A stretch of DNA of 22,845 nucleotides from Deltaproteobacteria bacterium (GTDB lineage Bacteria; SAR324; NAC60-12), in the NCBI GenBank assembly GCA_002716165.1, contig PAZT01000043.1, positions 1-22,845 of the forward strand. The letters run 5' to 3'. Positions 7,713 through 15,867 of the stretch are shown piece after piece. Both the position numbers and the translations under genes were made by a program. The notes under the pieces are model-generated. The model made no database searches, was not told the origin of the DNA, and was given only the letters and a program-made list of their open reading frames with translations. How positions within the stretch are numbered: position 1 is the stretch's first letter; each line of letters begins with the position of its first letter.

Positions 7713-8513
7713 TTAGACTGGGCTGATTTCCTTAATTTTCATCATGGGTTTAGCAGTACCTCCTCTACGGACTGTAACCATTTCACTTATGATACTTAAA
7801 GCAATTTCTTCCGGAGTGGTACCGGCAAAATCTAATCCAGCTGGAGAATGGACTCTTTTCAAATCTTCAAGTGTAATCCCTTCATCAAGCAAAAATTCAA
7901 AAACTAATTTTGCACGCTTAGTACTGGCTACCAAACCGATATATGGTCCTTTCCCTTCCAAGGCCTTTTTGATGGAGTGCTGATCTCCTTTATGTTGAGT
8001 GACTACCACCACATAAGTCTTTGGTCCCACAATTAGTTGACTAAAATCCAAGTCTGAAGTTATCAATTTGTCAGCCATTGGAAATGCCTCACGTGTGGCA
8101 CCATTGTCATTTATCGTTACTGAAAAATGTACTAAGTGAGCAAGTTGAGTCAGTATTTCAGCTATCCTGCCGTGACCTACAATAATGAGCTCAGGCCGAG
8201 GCAAATATGGTTCAACATAAACTTCCATAGTTCCTCCACATGGCATTCCAACACCCAAAATTTCATCATCAAGATCAAGAGGTATAATACGAGTTTCACC
8301 GTCACGCATGCTCTCCAGCGAAGCTTCACGCACAGCTTCTTCTGCACATCCACCTCCTACCCAACCAAATAAGGTCTCACCTTTATCATTAATAATTGAC
8401 TTTGCTCCAGGCTTTGCAGAAACAGAACCAGTTATTTTGATAACAGTTGCTACGGCAAAAGGAACTTCTGCTGCATTTAGCTCTGTAATTTTTTGAAAAT
8501 ATTCATCAGACAT
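7713..8513 (-). CDS. xdhC: XdhC/CoxI-family molybdenum cofactor insertion protein
   Basis: XdhC binds the molybdenum cofactor, protects it during sulfuration and hands it to xanthine dehydrogenase-family enzymes. From the ATG at 8511-8513 it has 266 residues; a TTG four codons upstream (8525) is a less likely start. The N-terminal XdhC_CoxI domain holds the conserved GWVGGGCAEE (Cys56) and GVGMPCGGTMEVYVEP (Cys92). The C-terminal Rossmann-like XdhC_C domain starts at about 108 with LIIVGHGRIAE and includes VVVVTQHKGDQHS and IGLVASTKRA. It sits between a MocA-like gene and sufS on the same strand, a context that strongly supports a cofactor maturation role. No molybdohydroxylase large, medium or small subunit is encoded in the window. 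Confidence 0.93.
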   Translation of the reverse strand: MSDEYFQKITELNAAEVPFAVATVIKITGSVSAKPGAKSIINDKGETLFGWVGGGCAEEAVREASLESMRDGETRIIPLDLDDEILGVGMPCGGTMEVYVEPYLPRPELIIVGHGRIAEILTQLAHLVHFSVTINDNGATREAFPMADKLITSDLDFSQLIVGPKTYVVVVTQHKGDQHSIKKALEGKGPYIGLVASTKRAKLVFEFLLDEGITLEDLKRVHSPAGLDFAGTTPEEIALSIISEMVTVRRGGTAKPMMKIKEISPV

Positions 8514-8655
8514 TTTCTTTAACAATATTGGTAATCAAAATATATTCTTTCAATTGCATTTAAACCTAAAATTAAGTATTAATCATTTAGTCAAGGCTGA
8601 AAATATAACAAAAAAATAATTTTGCTTGTTTCTTTATTGTAATTTTCAATTTTAT

Positions 8656-9264
8656 TCATTCATTTAGAAATGTTTCTTTCGCTCTTTGATAATCTTCCAA
8701 AGTATCTACATCAAGTAATATGTTATCATTATTCATTTCTATTTCCATGACAGATTCAGAATTATTCATTATAACCCCTTTGCATCCAGAGAATGTTTTA
8801 TGCTTTAAGATATCATTTTGGAAATCACGTGAAAATAATACAGGATTACCTCGTTGTCCTCTAAATACAGGGACTATAATTAATCTTTTTTCTTTTATTC
8901 GGTTTTGGGTATACGCATTTATTAACTTGTCAATTTCAGTAGTACCTATGAAAGGCATATCTGCTAGACATATCAAAAATCCATCACATTTTTGCGAAAT
9001 TTCTTTTATTCCCGATTTTATCGATGTAGTCATTCCTTCACTGAAATAAGGATTATAAACAAAGCTTAGCGGGAAATTATCTAATTGCAGCTTAACCTGC
9101 TCTGCTTCATGACCTAACACAACCAGTACCTGACTAACATTTGAATCACAGACAGATTTTACTAATTTGGCTAGCAAAGCTTCACCACCTAATGGAAGAA
9201 AGAGCTTATTTTCTTTGCCCATTCTTCTTGATTCTCCAGCGGCTAGGATAATAGCAGAAATCAT
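8656..9264 (-). CDS. MocA-like molybdenum cofactor cytidylyltransferase (NTP transferase)
   Basis: Nucleotidyltransferase with a MobA/MocA fold. The 202 residues show the nucleotide-binding start LAAGESRRMGKENK (7-20), the metal site LADMP (100-104), GQRGNPVLF (136-144) and the closing DVDTLEDY (185-192). These features, especially RGNPVLF and the C-terminal aspartates, fit the MocA group, which attaches CMP to molybdopterin to make the MCD cofactor of xanthine dehydrogenase-family enzymes, better than MobA, which makes the GMP form. The neighbouring xdhC, 142 bases downstream, supports this. A sugar-phosphate nucleotidyltransferase is the main alternative, made less likely by the context. 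The ATG at 9262-9264 has no visible Shine-Dalgarno sequence. Confidence 0.85.
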   Translation of the reverse strand: MISAIILAAGESRRMGKENKLFLPLGGEALLAKLVKSVCDSNVSQVLVVLGHEAEQVKLQLDNFPLSFVYNPYFSEGMTTSIKSGIKEISQKCDGFLICLADMPFIGTTEIDKLINAYTQNRIKEKRLIIVPVFRGQRGNPVLFSRDFQNDILKHKTFSGCKGVIMNNSESVMEIEMNNDNILLDVDTLEDYQRAKETFLNE

Positions 9265-9327
9265 TTTTTGTAGTAATTTAATTATTTCAAATTTCTTCCA
9301 TGTTGATAAATTATTTTTTCAATTATT

Positions 9328-9960
9328 TTATTTTGTTCCAAAAATACGATCCCCTGCGTCTCCAAGTCCTGGTAGGATGTATGCGTGGTCATTTAGTTTT
9401 TCATCAATTGCAGCTGTGTAGATTGGAACGTCAGGATGAACTTTTGAAAAATATTCAATGCCTTCAGGAACAGCAAGTAAGCATACAAATTTTATATTTG
9501 AAGCTCCATTTTCCTTAAGTCTTGTAACTGCAGCTGCTGAAGAATGTCCTGTTGCTAACATTGGATCAAGTGCCAGTACAAGGCGCTGATTTATAAGTTC
9601 AGGAAGTTTCATGTAATATTCTACTGCCACAAGGGTTTTTGGGTCTCTATATAGGCCTATGTGTCCCACACGGGCAGATGGGACAAGGTCCATAAAACCA
9701 TCCAACAAACCATTGCCAGCTCTTAATATTGAGACAAGACATAGCTTTTTCCCTTCTAGAAAAGGAGCATCAATTTTCATAAGCGGAGTTTCAATTTCTT
9801 TATAGATCAAAGGTAAATCTTTTGTTACTTCATAAGCTAGCAGAGTACCCACCTCCCGTATTAAAATACGAAAACTTCTCGTGGAGGCATCTTTCATACG
9901 CATCAGTGATAGTTTGTGTTGCACCAGAGGATGATTGATTACTTTTACATTTTCGTTCAT
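9328..9960 (-). CDS. upp: Uracil phosphoribosyltransferase
   Basis: Salvages uracil by joining it to PRPP to give UMP. The 210 residues match the family length. Visible motifs are SILRAGNGLLDG (77-88), HIGLYRDP (100-107), the PRPP-binding loop LALDPMLATGHSSAAA (129-144) and the diagnostic uracil-binding tail GLGDAGDRIFGTK (198-210). In the PRPP loop a histidine (His139) replaces the more usual glycine of ATGGS, a small departure. The ATG is backed by AGGAG with 6-base spacing. It follows the ThyX-like gene by 45 bases on the same strand, so two pyrimidine genes are neighbours. Confidence 0.96.
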   Translation of the reverse strand: MNENVKVINHPLVQHKLSLMRMKDASTRSFRILIREVGTLLAYEVTKDLPLIYKEIETPLMKIDAPFLEGKKLCLVSILRAGNGLLDGFMDLVPSARVGHIGLYRDPKTLVAVEYYMKLPELINQRLVLALDPMLATGHSSAAAVTRLKENGASNIKFVCLLAVPEGIEYFSKVHPDVPIYTAAIDEKLNDHAYILPGLGDAGDRIFGTK

Positions 9961-9966
9961 TTTTTT

Positions 9967-9971
9967 CTCCT
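9967..9971 (-). promoter_or_regulatory. Strong ribosome binding site of upp
   Basis: On the minus strand AGGAG is followed by six A and the ATG. It is one of the few close matches to the Shine-Dalgarno consensus in a window where many starts lack one. Confidence 0.7.
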
Positions 9972-10005
9972 ATAATTAATTTAGGATAGAAATATTTCCT
10001 GAGGT

Positions 10006-11622
10006 TTATTTATTTTCTTGGCGTTGTTCTGCATTTAAGCGGCCCAAAGAATATTCACTTAAATCCACAAACTTCATATACTCAGCCAAAGCTGGATGTA
10101 CTTCTTTTACCTTTCGAAACATTTCCTGTGCAATTCGGCGATATCCAGCATGTCCTTGGGGAGTGCTTCTTATTTCTGTCAACCAGATTAGCGCACGTAA
10201 GTTAATGTTTATATTCCAGCGTATATTATAACTCATTGGAACTACATACTGTGCTTCCAGTGGAAAATCTTTGAAAATTAGTTCAAAAGCATTTGCCGCA
10301 CTTGCCATTGCGTCATGATATTGGTTACCTAAACCAGAATCTTCAATTTCATATGGAGTATCGTATCCAAAACGCGTAGAAAGTGGCTGCCTTGCCTGAG
10401 AAAGTATCCGATGTCGTTGCAAATCACGATACATTCCATAATCTCCTAATATATCAAAAGTATAGTAAGCTAACTCCAAACCTCGGTCTGGTTTGTGACG
10501 TCGGTGTTCCCTTAATCCCGCAGCATTTTTTATTAGTTTGAATTTTTCTGAATCAGATATATTACGCACGTTTTCCCGAATCTGTTGCAAGGAAACAGAG
10601 GAATATGGATAAAGTAATGCTGCAATTACCTTATTTTCTGCTTCTGAGTCATAATCTACCAAATTCACCAAATCTGATTGTTCTGGTTTTAATTTTCCTA
10701 GTTGAGAAAAAGCTATATGGCTTACAAATTCTTTTTGTGAAAAGTTGAAACTTTTAAAGTCTTGATAATGGCGGTGTTTTGTGTCGGCCCGTCTTAAAAA
10801 AGAGGGAATTACTTTATTTAATTCCTCAAAAGATAATTGCCCTATTTCTCTTAGTTCCTGAAGTGAGTCTACTTTCAATTTTGAAATTAGTGTTTCAAAA
10901 AATCTCCCATTTCCAAATACTCCTATATTAGTAACTGTAGCGGCAGGCAGCAATCCCCTTATAATATCAAATCCACGTGCTCTAACAGAGCGCTCGTAGG
11001 CGTTTTGACTTATGTTAGAATCTCGGGGCAAACATTTACGGACATGATCTCTAATTGGTTCTGTGCAAAAGACATAGGTATCAAAAAGGTTTACACATGT
11101 ATCTAAGAATAATTTACGGTGAGCAGATTTTAGGAGTGTGGGTTCCTTATAGAACGGATATTCGCCATTTATTTTATCTGAAAAGCTGACATAGCGTGTA
11201 GATTTTTCAAGCGGTGAACCACCTATCCTAGAATCTTCTATTGTTTTTGTTGCCAAAATAGAGATGTTTTCTAATGCGAGGTGTGCCCCCCCAAGTTCCC
11301 CGATAGAATCATCACCATAACCATCAAGAATCCTGTCATAAAAATTTTTTGCGGATTCAATTGCTAGTTCAATATTTTTTGATGAATTTTGGTGATAATT
11401 TCTGCCTTGAATTTGATCGAACTGAGATTCTTTTTTATGGATGAATTCTTTAAGAAGCAATGTTCTAAGACCAAGTTTGGAACGTGAGTAACGAGAGAAG
11501 AGAGCTCCTTTAATGACTTCAGGAAGGTTTGTTAGAACAAAAACTGAACGATTTGTATTTGTTACATAAGGAGAAAGTATATCCTGTTCTTCGGCAGTGA
11601 AAAGTTCGTTTGGGGTACTCAT
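10006..11622 (-). CDS. Tandem (double-domain) ThyX-like flavin-dependent thymidylate synthase
   Basis: ThyX makes dTMP from dUMP using FAD, NADPH and methylenetetrahydrofolate. Typical ThyX is about 220-270 residues; this protein has 538 and appears to hold two ThyX-like units. Unit 1 (about 30-250) has SRIGGSPLEKSTRYVSF (131-147), which lines up with the ThyX signature region but carries DSR in place of RHR, followed by RGLLPAATVTN (222-232). Unit 2 (about 330-525) has QRHRILSQARQPLSTRFGY (402-420): RHR is kept, but nine residues separate it from the serine, against seven in the usual RHR-X7-S. The end has YNIRWNININLRALIWLTEI and HAGYRRIAQEMF, typical of the family's C-terminal helices. It starts 9 bases after nuoI stops. 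Long ThyX-like proteins occur in other environmental bacteria; whether this one is catalytic or structural in part is open. Confidence 0.82.
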   Translation of the reverse strand: MSTPNELFTAEEQDILSPYVTNTNRSVFVLTNLPEVIKGALFSRYSRSKLGLRTLLLKEFIHKKESQFDQIQGRNYHQNSSKNIELAIESAKNFYDRILDGYGDDSIGELGGAHLALENISILATKTIEDSRIGGSPLEKSTRYVSFSDKINGEYPFYKEPTLLKSAHRKLFLDTCVNLFDTYVFCTEPIRDHVRKCLPRDSNISQNAYERSVRARGFDIIRGLLPAATVTNIGVFGNGRFFETLISKLKVDSLQELREIGQLSFEELNKVIPSFLRRADTKHRHYQDFKSFNFSQKEFVSHIAFSQLGKLKPEQSDLVNLVDYDSEAENKVIAALLYPYSSVSLQQIRENVRNISDSEKFKLIKNAAGLREHRRHKPDRGLELAYYTFDILGDYGMYRDLQRHRILSQARQPLSTRFGYDTPYEIEDSGLGNQYHDAMASAANAFELIFKDFPLEAQYVVPMSYNIRWNININLRALIWLTEIRSTPQGHAGYRRIAQEMFRKVKEVHPALAEYMKFVDLSEYSLGRLNAEQRQENK

Positions 11623-11631
11623 GAAAAAATA

Positions 11632-12216
11632 TTAGGTCGCTGGAATACCCTGCGAATTGGGTAAGGCTTCTGATTGTTTTACAGGTTTTGGCAGATCCTC
11701 ATCTTCATATTTTGGATTGGAGTGAAGTTTAGGATCATAACTATCTCTTAATAAATCACGAGTGAAGTCGAATGTTTGTCTTGAAGTGTAGGCCATTGAG
11801 ACTACCCCTGTATCCATTCGAATTGCATCTTTTGGACATGCTTCAACACAAAGTCCGCAAAACACACAACGTAGTTCGTCTATATCAAAAACAACAGGGT
11901 ATTTTTCGACAGAAAGGTCAGGGTGTTCTCCTGCTTCAATATGAATACATTTAGAGGGACAAACAGTTTCACACATATAGCAGGCAACACAGCTAAGAAA
12001 GCCATTTTGAAGCCTAGTCAGCCGGTGACGCCCTCGCCAGCGAGGAGAAACATGCCTTTTTTCTTCTGGATAATTTATCGTAACAACATCTCTTGCACCA
12101 AAAAGGTTTCGCCAGAAATGTTTTACAGTTAGTCTCAAACCATTAAATATTGCAGGTAGAAAAATCGCCTCTTTAACACCGTCTACCCTTTCAACTCTTT
12201 TTACTTTCAGTTCCAT
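11632..12216 (-). CDS. nuoI: NADH-quinone oxidoreductase subunit I (two [4Fe-4S] clusters)
   Basis: Peripheral-arm subunit of complex I that carries clusters N6a and N6b toward NuoB. With the ATG at 12214-12216 the protein has 194 residues; a frame extending to a TTG at 12258 exists, but the GGAGG just before the ATG decides the start. The two cluster motifs are complete: Cys76-Cys79-Cys82 with Cys86-Pro, and Cys117-Cys120-Cys123 with Cys127-Pro. The N-terminal FNGLRLTVKHFW segment is the family's membrane-surface helix. The C-terminal 35 residues are acidic and proline-rich. It is separated from nuoH by pdxH, 51 bases upstream, and is followed by the ThyX-like gene rather than nuoJ. Confidence 0.94.
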   Translation of the reverse strand: MELKVKRVERVDGVKEAIFLPAIFNGLRLTVKHFWRNLFGARDVVTINYPEEKRHVSPRWRGRHRLTRLQNGFLSCVACYMCETVCPSKCIHIEAGEHPDLSVEKYPVVFDIDELRCVFCGLCVEACPKDAIRMDTGVVSMAYTSRQTFDFTRDLLRDSYDPKLHSNPKYEDEDLPKPVKQSEALPNSQGIPAT

Positions 12217-12220
12217 TATT

Positions 12221-12225
12221 CCTCC
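12221..12225 (-). promoter_or_regulatory. Ribosome binding site deciding the nuoI start
   Basis: On the minus strand GGAGG precedes the ATG at 12214-12216 by four bases. The in-frame TTG 14 codons earlier has no such site, so the shorter protein is preferred. Confidence 0.75.
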
Positions 12226-12267
12226 GGAAGAATATTTACAAATATTTAATTTAGGCAATAATTTTTT

Positions 12268-12903
12268 TTATGGAGATAGTCGGTCTATTTTCCATATTTT
12301 ATGGCTCAGTTTTGAGTATATAAAACGATCATGCAGACGGTTTGGTCTCCCCTGCCAAAATTCAAAAGTATTTGGCTTTATTCTGTATCCTCCCCAAAAA
12401 TCTGGAAGAGGAACTTCTACATCAGAAAATTTTATTTTCATTTCTTCAAGTTTTGATTCTAAAATTTTCCTAGTTGAAATCACAGAGCTCTGATCTGAAA
12501 CCCATGCTCCAAGCTGACTGCCTCTAGGGCGGTCTTTGAAATATTTTAATGAATCTTTAGTTTTAATTTTTTCTGCCACTCCATTAATGCTGACCTGTCT
12601 CTCTAGTGCTACCCAGTTGAATAGCAATGCTACATTGGGGTTGCTTCCAATATTTTCGGCTTTCCTGCTTTTGTAATTTGTGAAAAATACAAATCCTTTT
12701 TTGTCAAATAACTTAAGAAGAACAGTTCTTAATAAAGGCTCACCATTGTTATTGACTGTTGACAAGCTCATAGCAGTTGGAATAGGCTCTAATTTTTTTG
12801 CCTCATCAAACCATGATTCGAACTGAATAATTGGATCTGAATTTAAATCCTTTTTGTCTAGGCCTTTGTCCTTGTAGCCCTGACGTATGAATGTCAAGTC
12901 CAT
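12268..12903 (-). CDS. pdxH: Pyridoxamine/pyridoxine 5'-phosphate oxidase
   Basis: FMN enzyme that oxidises pyridoxine- or pyridoxamine-phosphate to pyridoxal 5'-phosphate with oxygen. The 211 residues (ATG at 12901-12903) follow the E. coli PdxH pattern closely: LLRTVLLKLFDKKGFVFFTN (FMN site), SRKAENIGSNPNVALLFNW, LERQVSINGVAEK, RPRGSQLGAWVSDQSS, VPLPDFWGGYRIKP and FEFWQGRPNRLHDRF, ending in WKIDRLSP. It lies inside the complex I run, 39 bases after nuoH and 51 bases before nuoI. That position is unusual and has no clear functional reason, though PLP made here is the cofactor of SufS further along. No Shine-Dalgarno sequence is evident. Confidence 0.96.
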   Translation of the reverse strand: MDLTFIRQGYKDKGLDKKDLNSDPIIQFESWFDEAKKLEPIPTAMSLSTVNNNGEPLLRTVLLKLFDKKGFVFFTNYKSRKAENIGSNPNVALLFNWVALERQVSINGVAEKIKTKDSLKYFKDRPRGSQLGAWVSDQSSVISTRKILESKLEEMKIKFSDVEVPLPDFWGGYRIKPNTFEFWQGRPNRLHDRFIYSKLSHKIWKIDRLSP

Positions 12904-12942
12904 CAATAAATTTTTTGAAAAATTCTTACTTTACTGATTTAG

Positions 12943-14016
12943 TTATGCAAGAGTAAGAATCACTAAAGCAGTAACAATAATGTTTACTAAAGAAAGAGGT
13001 AAAAGCTTTTTCCAGCCTAGCCCCATGGTTTGGTCAAAGCGAAATTTTGGTACTGTCCATCGTAACTGAATTTGGAACCAGCAAAAAACTACAGTAAAAA
13101 AAGTAAATTTTAATATTTGCAGTATTGTTACTATCCACTGAGGAGCGTTTTCCCAAAGGTGAAGCCATGGCACATGATACCCCCCGAAAAATAATGTAGT
13201 CATCAATGCCGCAACTCCTACCAGAGAAACATATTCCGCAAGCATGAAAGCCGACCAGCGCATGCCTGAATATTCAAGAAAATATCCAGCAACTATCTCA
13301 GATTCTCCTTCAGGAGCATCGAAAGGAGCTCTTTTAGTTTCAGCAACTAGTGCTGTGAAAAAAAGTATAAATCCGAGTGGTTGAGTGAAAATACCCCACA
13401 TTGGAACAAGGTTCCCAAACCAGTATTCGTTTTGTCCATTGACTATTCCGCTTACTCTAGTTGTTCCATAAACCATAAAAATACCCATCAATGCCAGTCC
13501 CATGAAAACTTCGTAAGAAATCATTTGTGCAGATGCCCTAGTTCCACCAAGAAGAGCAAACTTGCTATTTGAGCTTGTACCGGCAAGAACAGCTCCATAT
13601 ACATTGAGTGAGGTTATTGCGAATATGAAGAGTAATCCTGGATTTACATCAGTTACCTGAAAAGTAAAATTCCCTATTGGACCTGCAATAGGAATTATTG
13701 CAAAAATTGCTACCGCCGCAATCAATCCAAAAAAAGGAGCAATCAAATATAGAAAACCATTAGCTCCCTTAGGTATAGTATCCTCCTTGAAAATTGACTT
13801 CAGTCCATCTGCGGCGATATGTAATAACCCATTTCCAGTAAATTTGCCAATATTTGCACGGTTAGGTCCAACACGGTCCTGAATCATCGCACTCCATTTT
13901 CGCTCCATCAAAGTAAGTAAAGTTCCCAGAGGCATAGCAAATAGCAAAATGATTACTGCAATCTTTAAACAAGCCAAAATGGCTGGAGTCATTATTATTT
14001 CTAGTAAAAAATCCAT
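12943..14016 (-). CDS. nuoH: NADH-quinone oxidoreductase subunit H
   Basis: Membrane subunit at the foot of the peripheral arm, forming much of the quinone chamber of complex I. The 357 residues are mostly hydrophobic with about eight helices. Signature regions are ERKWSAMIQDRVGPNRANIG (38-57) and ETKRAPFDAPEGESEIVAGY (226-245), the conserved acidic loops near the quinone site; FRFDQTMGLGWKKLLPL lies near the end. It starts 26 bases after nuoD ends. In the common operon order nuoE, nuoF and nuoG lie between nuoD and nuoH; here they are missing. Confidence 0.96.
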   Translation of the reverse strand: MDFLLEIIMTPAILACLKIAVIILLFAMPLGTLLTLMERKWSAMIQDRVGPNRANIGKFTGNGLLHIAADGLKSIFKEDTIPKGANGFLYLIAPFFGLIAAVAIFAIIPIAGPIGNFTFQVTDVNPGLLFIFAITSLNVYGAVLAGTSSNSKFALLGGTRASAQMISYEVFMGLALMGIFMVYGTTRVSGIVNGQNEYWFGNLVPMWGIFTQPLGFILFFTALVAETKRAPFDAPEGESEIVAGYFLEYSGMRWSAFMLAEYVSLVGVAALMTTLFFGGYHVPWLHLWENAPQWIVTILQILKFTFFTVVFCWFQIQLRWTVPKFRFDQTMGLGWKKLLPLSLVNIIVTALVILTLA

Positions 14017-14042
14017 TGTTGATTTAAAAATATATGCTGAAT

Positions 14043-15269
14043 TTAACGATCCAACTCTCCGCCAATCATATTGATTGAACCAAAAATAGGTACAATGTCA
14101 GCCACATAATGTCCAACAGTCATTATTGGCATTGCTTGAACAAAATTAAAACATGGAGGTCGAAGTCTTACCCTAACCGGATCACCGCTTCCATCAGAAA
14201 CTAAGTAAAATCCAAATTCACCATTACCCCCTTCTGTAGGCATGTAAATCTCTCCCTCAGGAGGATGGTGGCCTTCCATGACCATTTTAAAATGATCAAT
14301 TAAGCCTTCGATGTTTCCATAGACGTCTTTTTTATCTGGGTAATGCAACATCCTTTCATCAGTCATGAATGGACCTGCCGGCATTTTATCGGCCGCCTGC
14401 TTAATGATGCTTGTGCTTTGTCGTATTTCTTCCATACGAACTAAAAATCTATCGAAACAATCACCTGTACTCCCAACAGGAATTTCAAAATCAAGTTCAT
14501 CATATACTGAATATGGATCGGCTCGCCTTACATCGTATGGTATGCCGCAGGCACGGAGCATAGGACCGGAAAAACCATAAGATAATGCGTCTTCCTTCGA
14601 GATAGCTCCTACATCTTTGACTCTGTCTATAAAGATTTTATTTCGTGTTAGGAGTTTGTCGCACTCCTCCATTATACTTTCGAGTTTTGACAACCGATCT
14701 TCCAGATCACTTAAAAATCCATCTGGAAGGTCCATTGAATTTCCCCCGAAGCGTGTCCAGTTTGTAGTTAGTCGGGCACCGGTCATTTCCTCAACAAGTT
14801 CCCAAAGATACTCACGGGCCTTTATAAACCAAAGAAAAAATGTAAATGCTCCTATTTCCATAGCAGCTGCACCAACGCAGGTGAGGTGGTCAGTTATCCT
14901 AGAAATTTCACCCATGATAACTCTAGTGAATTCGGCGCGTCGGGGAGCTTGAATACCATAAAGTTTTTCTACAGCCATTGAATAACCGATGTTGCATAGC
15001 AAAGGGGAAACATAATTCAATCTGTCTGTGTAAGGTATTACCTGAATCCATTTAGAATTTTCTGATTCTTTTTCAAAACCTCGATGAAGATATCCTATTT
15101 CTGGCTCCATCTCCACTATCAATTCTCCATCCAGTTTAGTGGTAAATCTTACAATACCATGCATTGCCGGGTGCGCGGGTCCAATTTCAATAGTCATCAC
15201 TGAGCTAGAAAAATCTGTACTTGAACTACTTGTTCCTGTTCGGGCTTGAAGAGTTGTCATATCAGTCAT
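14043..15269 (-). CDS. nuoD: NADH-quinone oxidoreductase subunit D
   Basis: The 49-kDa-type subunit of complex I, which forms the quinone site together with NuoB. At 408 residues it is a separate NuoD, not a NuoCD fusion. Motifs include IGPAHPAMHGIVRF (29-42), the conserved IGYLHRGFEK (58-67), IPYTDRLNYVSPLLCN, and a C-terminal stretch with DIVPIFGSINMIGGELDR, matching the family's end at an arginine. Residues 1-25 are polar and Ser/Thr-rich, a variable extension. The start overlaps the nuoC stop by 4 bases (ATGA), suggesting translational coupling. Confidence 0.96.
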   Translation of the reverse strand: MTDMTTLQARTGTSSSSTDFSSSVMTIEIGPAHPAMHGIVRFTTKLDGELIVEMEPEIGYLHRGFEKESENSKWIQVIPYTDRLNYVSPLLCNIGYSMAVEKLYGIQAPRRAEFTRVIMGEISRITDHLTCVGAAAMEIGAFTFFLWFIKAREYLWELVEEMTGARLTTNWTRFGGNSMDLPDGFLSDLEDRLSKLESIMEECDKLLTRNKIFIDRVKDVGAISKEDALSYGFSGPMLRACGIPYDVRRADPYSVYDELDFEIPVGSTGDCFDRFLVRMEEIRQSTSIIKQAADKMPAGPFMTDERMLHYPDKKDVYGNIEGLIDHFKMVMEGHHPPEGEIYMPTEGGNGEFGFYLVSDGSGDPVRVRLRPPCFNFVQAMPIMTVGHYVADIVPIFGSINMIGGELDR

Positions 15270-15826
15270 AACTCTCTCCCATAAGTATGTCGCTCCTCTA
15301 TTTCTTTGAGTTCCATTAACGGTTGCTGTTTGTCAATGGGATAATCTTTGCGTAGAGGATGCCCTTCAAATTCTTCATACATCAAAATACGCTTTAAATT
15401 AGGGTGTCCCTCGAAAACTATTCCAAACATATCAAAGCACTCTCTTTCGTACCAGTCTGCTGATTTCCATATGTTGCTTATCGATGCTAATCTACAATCA
15501 TCTTCATTCAATGGGACTTTTATCCTAATGCGGCTTGCATGGGTTAGAGACTTGAAATGATAAACCATTTCAAAACGATGATTCATATTCATTTCAAGAA
15601 GATCTACTACCGTAATATCAAGCATGATTTCAAAAGCACAGCGCGAATCCTCATGTAAAAAAATGCAAACTGAATGCAGAGAATCTCTCTCGATTACAAT
15701 AGTTTCATCTGACCTGTGGGCATGAAAATTCAGCACAGCTTTTGGGAATTTTTGCTTAAGTAATGATGTTAATTCCCCAGCATCTCGAGTTACTTTTATT
15801 TCACTATTACTTATACTTCCACTCAT
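15266..15826 (-). CDS. nuoC: NADH-quinone oxidoreductase subunit C
   Basis: The 30-kDa-type peripheral subunit of complex I, which has no cofactor and packs against NuoD. The 186 residues carry the family signature in the C-terminal half: ADWYERECFDMFGIVFEGHP (123-142) and LKRILMYEEFEGHPLRKDYP (144-163). The N-terminal 60 residues are less conserved, as is normal. It lies 41 bases after nuoB and overlaps nuoD by 4 bases. Confidence 0.95.
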   Translation of the reverse strand: MSGSISNSEIKVTRDAGELTSLLKQKFPKAVLNFHAHRSDETIVIERDSLHSVCIFLHEDSRCAFEIMLDITVVDLLEMNMNHRFEMVYHFKSLTHASRIRIKVPLNEDDCRLASISNIWKSADWYERECFDMFGIVFEGHPNLKRILMYEEFEGHPLRKDYPIDKQQPLMELKEIEERHTYGREL

Positions 15827-15867
15827 TTTTTATTCCGTAAAATGCATATCAAAAAATATAACTATGG

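Noticed and set aside
14617..14952. 111-codon plus-strand frame inside nuoD
   Set aside because: Antisense shadow of a conserved nuoD region; serine- and arginine-rich composition is typical of a mirrored frame.
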